Below are positions 5,816 to 6,835 of a stretch of DNA of 6,835 bases, piece by piece. The DNA is from Candidatus Aminicenantota bacterium. GTDB taxonomy: Bacteria > Acidobacteriota > Aminicenantia > Aminicenantales > Aminicenantaceae. Positions within the stretch are counted from its first letter, which is position 1, and the number at the start of each line of letters is the position of its first letter. The notes beneath the pieces are model-generated. The model was not told the origin of the DNA, did no database searches, and was given only the letters and a program-made list of their open reading frames with translations. A program made the translations under genes and the position numbers. Location of the stretch: positions 1-6,835 of the forward strand of contig JAUWTR010000090.1 in the NCBI GenBank assembly GCA_030614645.1, in the 5' to 3' direction.

Positions 5816-6328
5816 ATGAAAAATGTAGCTGTATATCCTGGATCATTTGATCCTATTACAAACGGACATGTTGATATTATCAACAGGGGATTAAGAATTT
5901 TTGAAAAAATAATCGTTGCTGTCCTTGAAAACCCCAAAAAAAAACCACTTTTTTCTACAAAAAAACGGGTGGCTATGATAAACAGCATATATCAGAACGA
6001 AAAAAACGTAGAAGTCAAAGCATTTGAAGGGCTTCTGGTGGAATTTGCAAAAAAAAACAAAGCCAAAATCGTTATGCGCGGACTAAGGGCAATTTCAGAC
6101 TTTGAGTATGAATTCCAGATGGCGCTGATGAATAAAAAACTCGATTCTAAAATTGAAACTTTTTTTATGGTGCCAAGCTTGCAGTATTCATTCCTCAGTT
6201 CAAAACTAGTAAAAGAAGTCGGTATGTTAGGCGGTAGTCTCAGTGGACTTATTGCTCCGCAAATAGAAAAAAATATTATGGAAAAATTCAAGAAAAACAA
6301 AAAAATCTATAATATGAAAAAAGGATAA
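5816..6328 (+). CDS. coaD: Phosphopantetheine adenylyltransferase
   Basis: A 170-aa bacterial PPAT of the nucleotidyltransferase superfamily. It transfers the adenylyl group of ATP to 4'-phosphopantetheine to make dephospho-CoA, the penultimate step of coenzyme A synthesis, and in known cases is a cytosolic hexamer. The N-terminal ATP-binding motif is PGSFDPITNGHVD (8-20), containing the (T/H)xGH signature as NGH (His18). RGLRAISDFEYE (88-99) is the conserved central segment. YSFLSSKLVKEV (124-135) matches the C-terminal SSxxVKE motif, followed by GGSLSGLIAPQI (139-150). Length is slightly above the usual 155-165 because of a lysine-rich tail. The gene is about 33% G+C by my count, clearly lower than sampled parts of the helicase gene (45-50%). 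It has two 9-base A runs (5936-5944 and 6049-6057). The pilM start follows 4 nt after its stop, so the two genes are probably co-transcribed. Confidence 0.97.
   Translation: MKNVAVYPGSFDPITNGHVDIINRGLRIFEKIIVAVLENPKKKPLFSTKKRVAMINSIYQNEKNVEVKAFEGLLVEFAKKNKAKIVMRGLRAISDFEYEFQMALMNKKLDSKIETFFMVPSLQYSFLSSKLVKEVGMLGGSLSGLIAPQIEKNIMEKFKKNKKIYNMKKG
6321..6325 (+). promoter_or_regulatory. pilM ribosome binding site inside the end of coaD
   Basis: AAGGA lies 7 nt before the pilM ATG (6333) and overlaps the last coding bases of coaD, whose stop is TAA at 6326-6328. Ribosomes finishing coaD would uncover or reach this site, which suggests translational coupling. Confidence 0.6.
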
Positions 6329-6332
6329 AAAT

Positions 6333-6835
6333 ATGTTCGGACTCAGTCGAGAAAAAGAAGTTGTAGGGCTTGATATAGGATCATATTCCATTAAAGCAGT
6401 CGAACTAAAAAGCCAAAAAAAAGGCGAAAAAGAATTATATGAAGTAAAAAAAATCGGTTATGAAGTGCTTCCCCATGATGCTATCGTAGAAGGAACAATT
6501 ATAGATTCAGCCGCAGTGATCGAAACAATAAAAATGGTTTTTGATGAAAACAAAATTTCAAACAAAAACGTTTCTATCTCTATATCCGGAAATTCTGTAA
6601 TTATTAAAAAAATATCCCTCCCTTCCATGGAAACAGAAGAACTTGCTGAATCCATAATCTGGGAAGCAAAACATAATATCCCCTACCCTTACGAAGAAAC
6701 AAATGTGGATTACTCCATTCTAAAACCCCCCGACCATTCTCAAGACAAGAACCTCGATATTCTATTAGTAGCAGCCAAGAAAGACAAAATAGCAAGCTAC
6801 AGTAATATTACTAATCAAGCCCGCAAAAATTTGGA
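6333..6835 (+). CDS. pilM: Type IV pilus assembly protein PilM (N-terminal part, runs off the window)
   Basis: The first 167 codons of an actin-like (FtsA/PilM-fold) ATPase, cut by the window edge. PilM is a cytosolic protein that binds the short cytoplasmic tail of the inner-membrane protein PilN and helps link the pilus alignment complex to the assembly motor. The start MFGLSREKEVVGLDIGSYSI shows the actin-fold phosphate-1 loop GLDIGSYSIKAVEL (12-25). Later markers include VLPHDAIVEGTIID (45-58), SISISGNSVIIKKISLPSM (81-99), the segment ELAESIIWEAKHNIPYPYEE (103-122) and VDYSIL (125-130). All follow the PilM pattern in order. The family is about 350 aa, so roughly half is missing. It starts 4 nt after coaD with a good AAGGA site. 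The next genes are expected to be pilN and pilO, but that lies outside the window. Confidence 0.93.
   Translation, partial: MFGLSREKEVVGLDIGSYSIKAVELKSQKKGEKELYEVKKIGYEVLPHDAIVEGTIIDSAAVIETIKMVFDENKISNKNVSISISGNSVIIKKISLPSMETEELAESIIWEAKHNIPYPYEETNVDYSILKPPDHSQDKNLDILLVAAKKDKIASYSNITNQARKNL

Overview
This window looks like ordinary chromosomal DNA from an uncultured, moderately AT-rich bacterium with type IV pili. It holds two divergently transcribed gene groups that meet in an AT-rich intergenic region of about 300 bp. The organism cannot be fixed from the sequence. Bacterial FtsB and CoaD, a PilM with an Acidobacteria- or candidate-phylum-like N-terminus, and an AddB/AdnAB-style helicase-nuclease all fit an unculturable-clade diderm (Acidobacteriota, Aminicenantota, Omnitrophota or similar). 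That placement is inference only.

Layout. Positions 1-97 (+) hold the last 31 codons of an unidentified gene that converges on the helicase gene with only 2 bp between stop codons. Positions 5508 down to 100 (-) form a four-gene, probably co-transcribed block. In order it encodes an exported or membrane-anchored protein-L-isoaspartate methyltransferase (pcm), a phosphoglucomutase/phosphomannomutase, an FtsB/DivIC-type division protein, and a large UvrD-family helicase fused to an Fe-S PD-(D/E)XK nuclease. Gaps are 58 nt, 10 nt and about 10 nt. Positions 5509-5815 are intergenic, with promoter candidates for both directions and one GC-rich island with inverted and direct repeats. Positions 5816-6835 (+) hold coaD, then, 4 nt later, the 5' part of pilM, which runs off the window.

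How the genes fit together. The minus-strand block mixes DNA-end repair (helicase-nuclease), cell division (FtsB-like), sugar-phosphate metabolism for envelope or storage polymers (PGM/PMM) and protein repair (Pcm). This is a housekeeping cluster rather than one pathway. The plus-strand pair joins coenzyme A synthesis to what is probably the first gene of a pilMNO(PQ) pilus assembly operon.

I found no phage, insertion sequence, CRISPR array, RNA gene or toxin system. The best leads are the architecture of the helicase-nuclease, altered active-site loops in the phosphohexomutase, the N-terminal export signal on Pcm, and the GC-rich structured island between the divergent operons.
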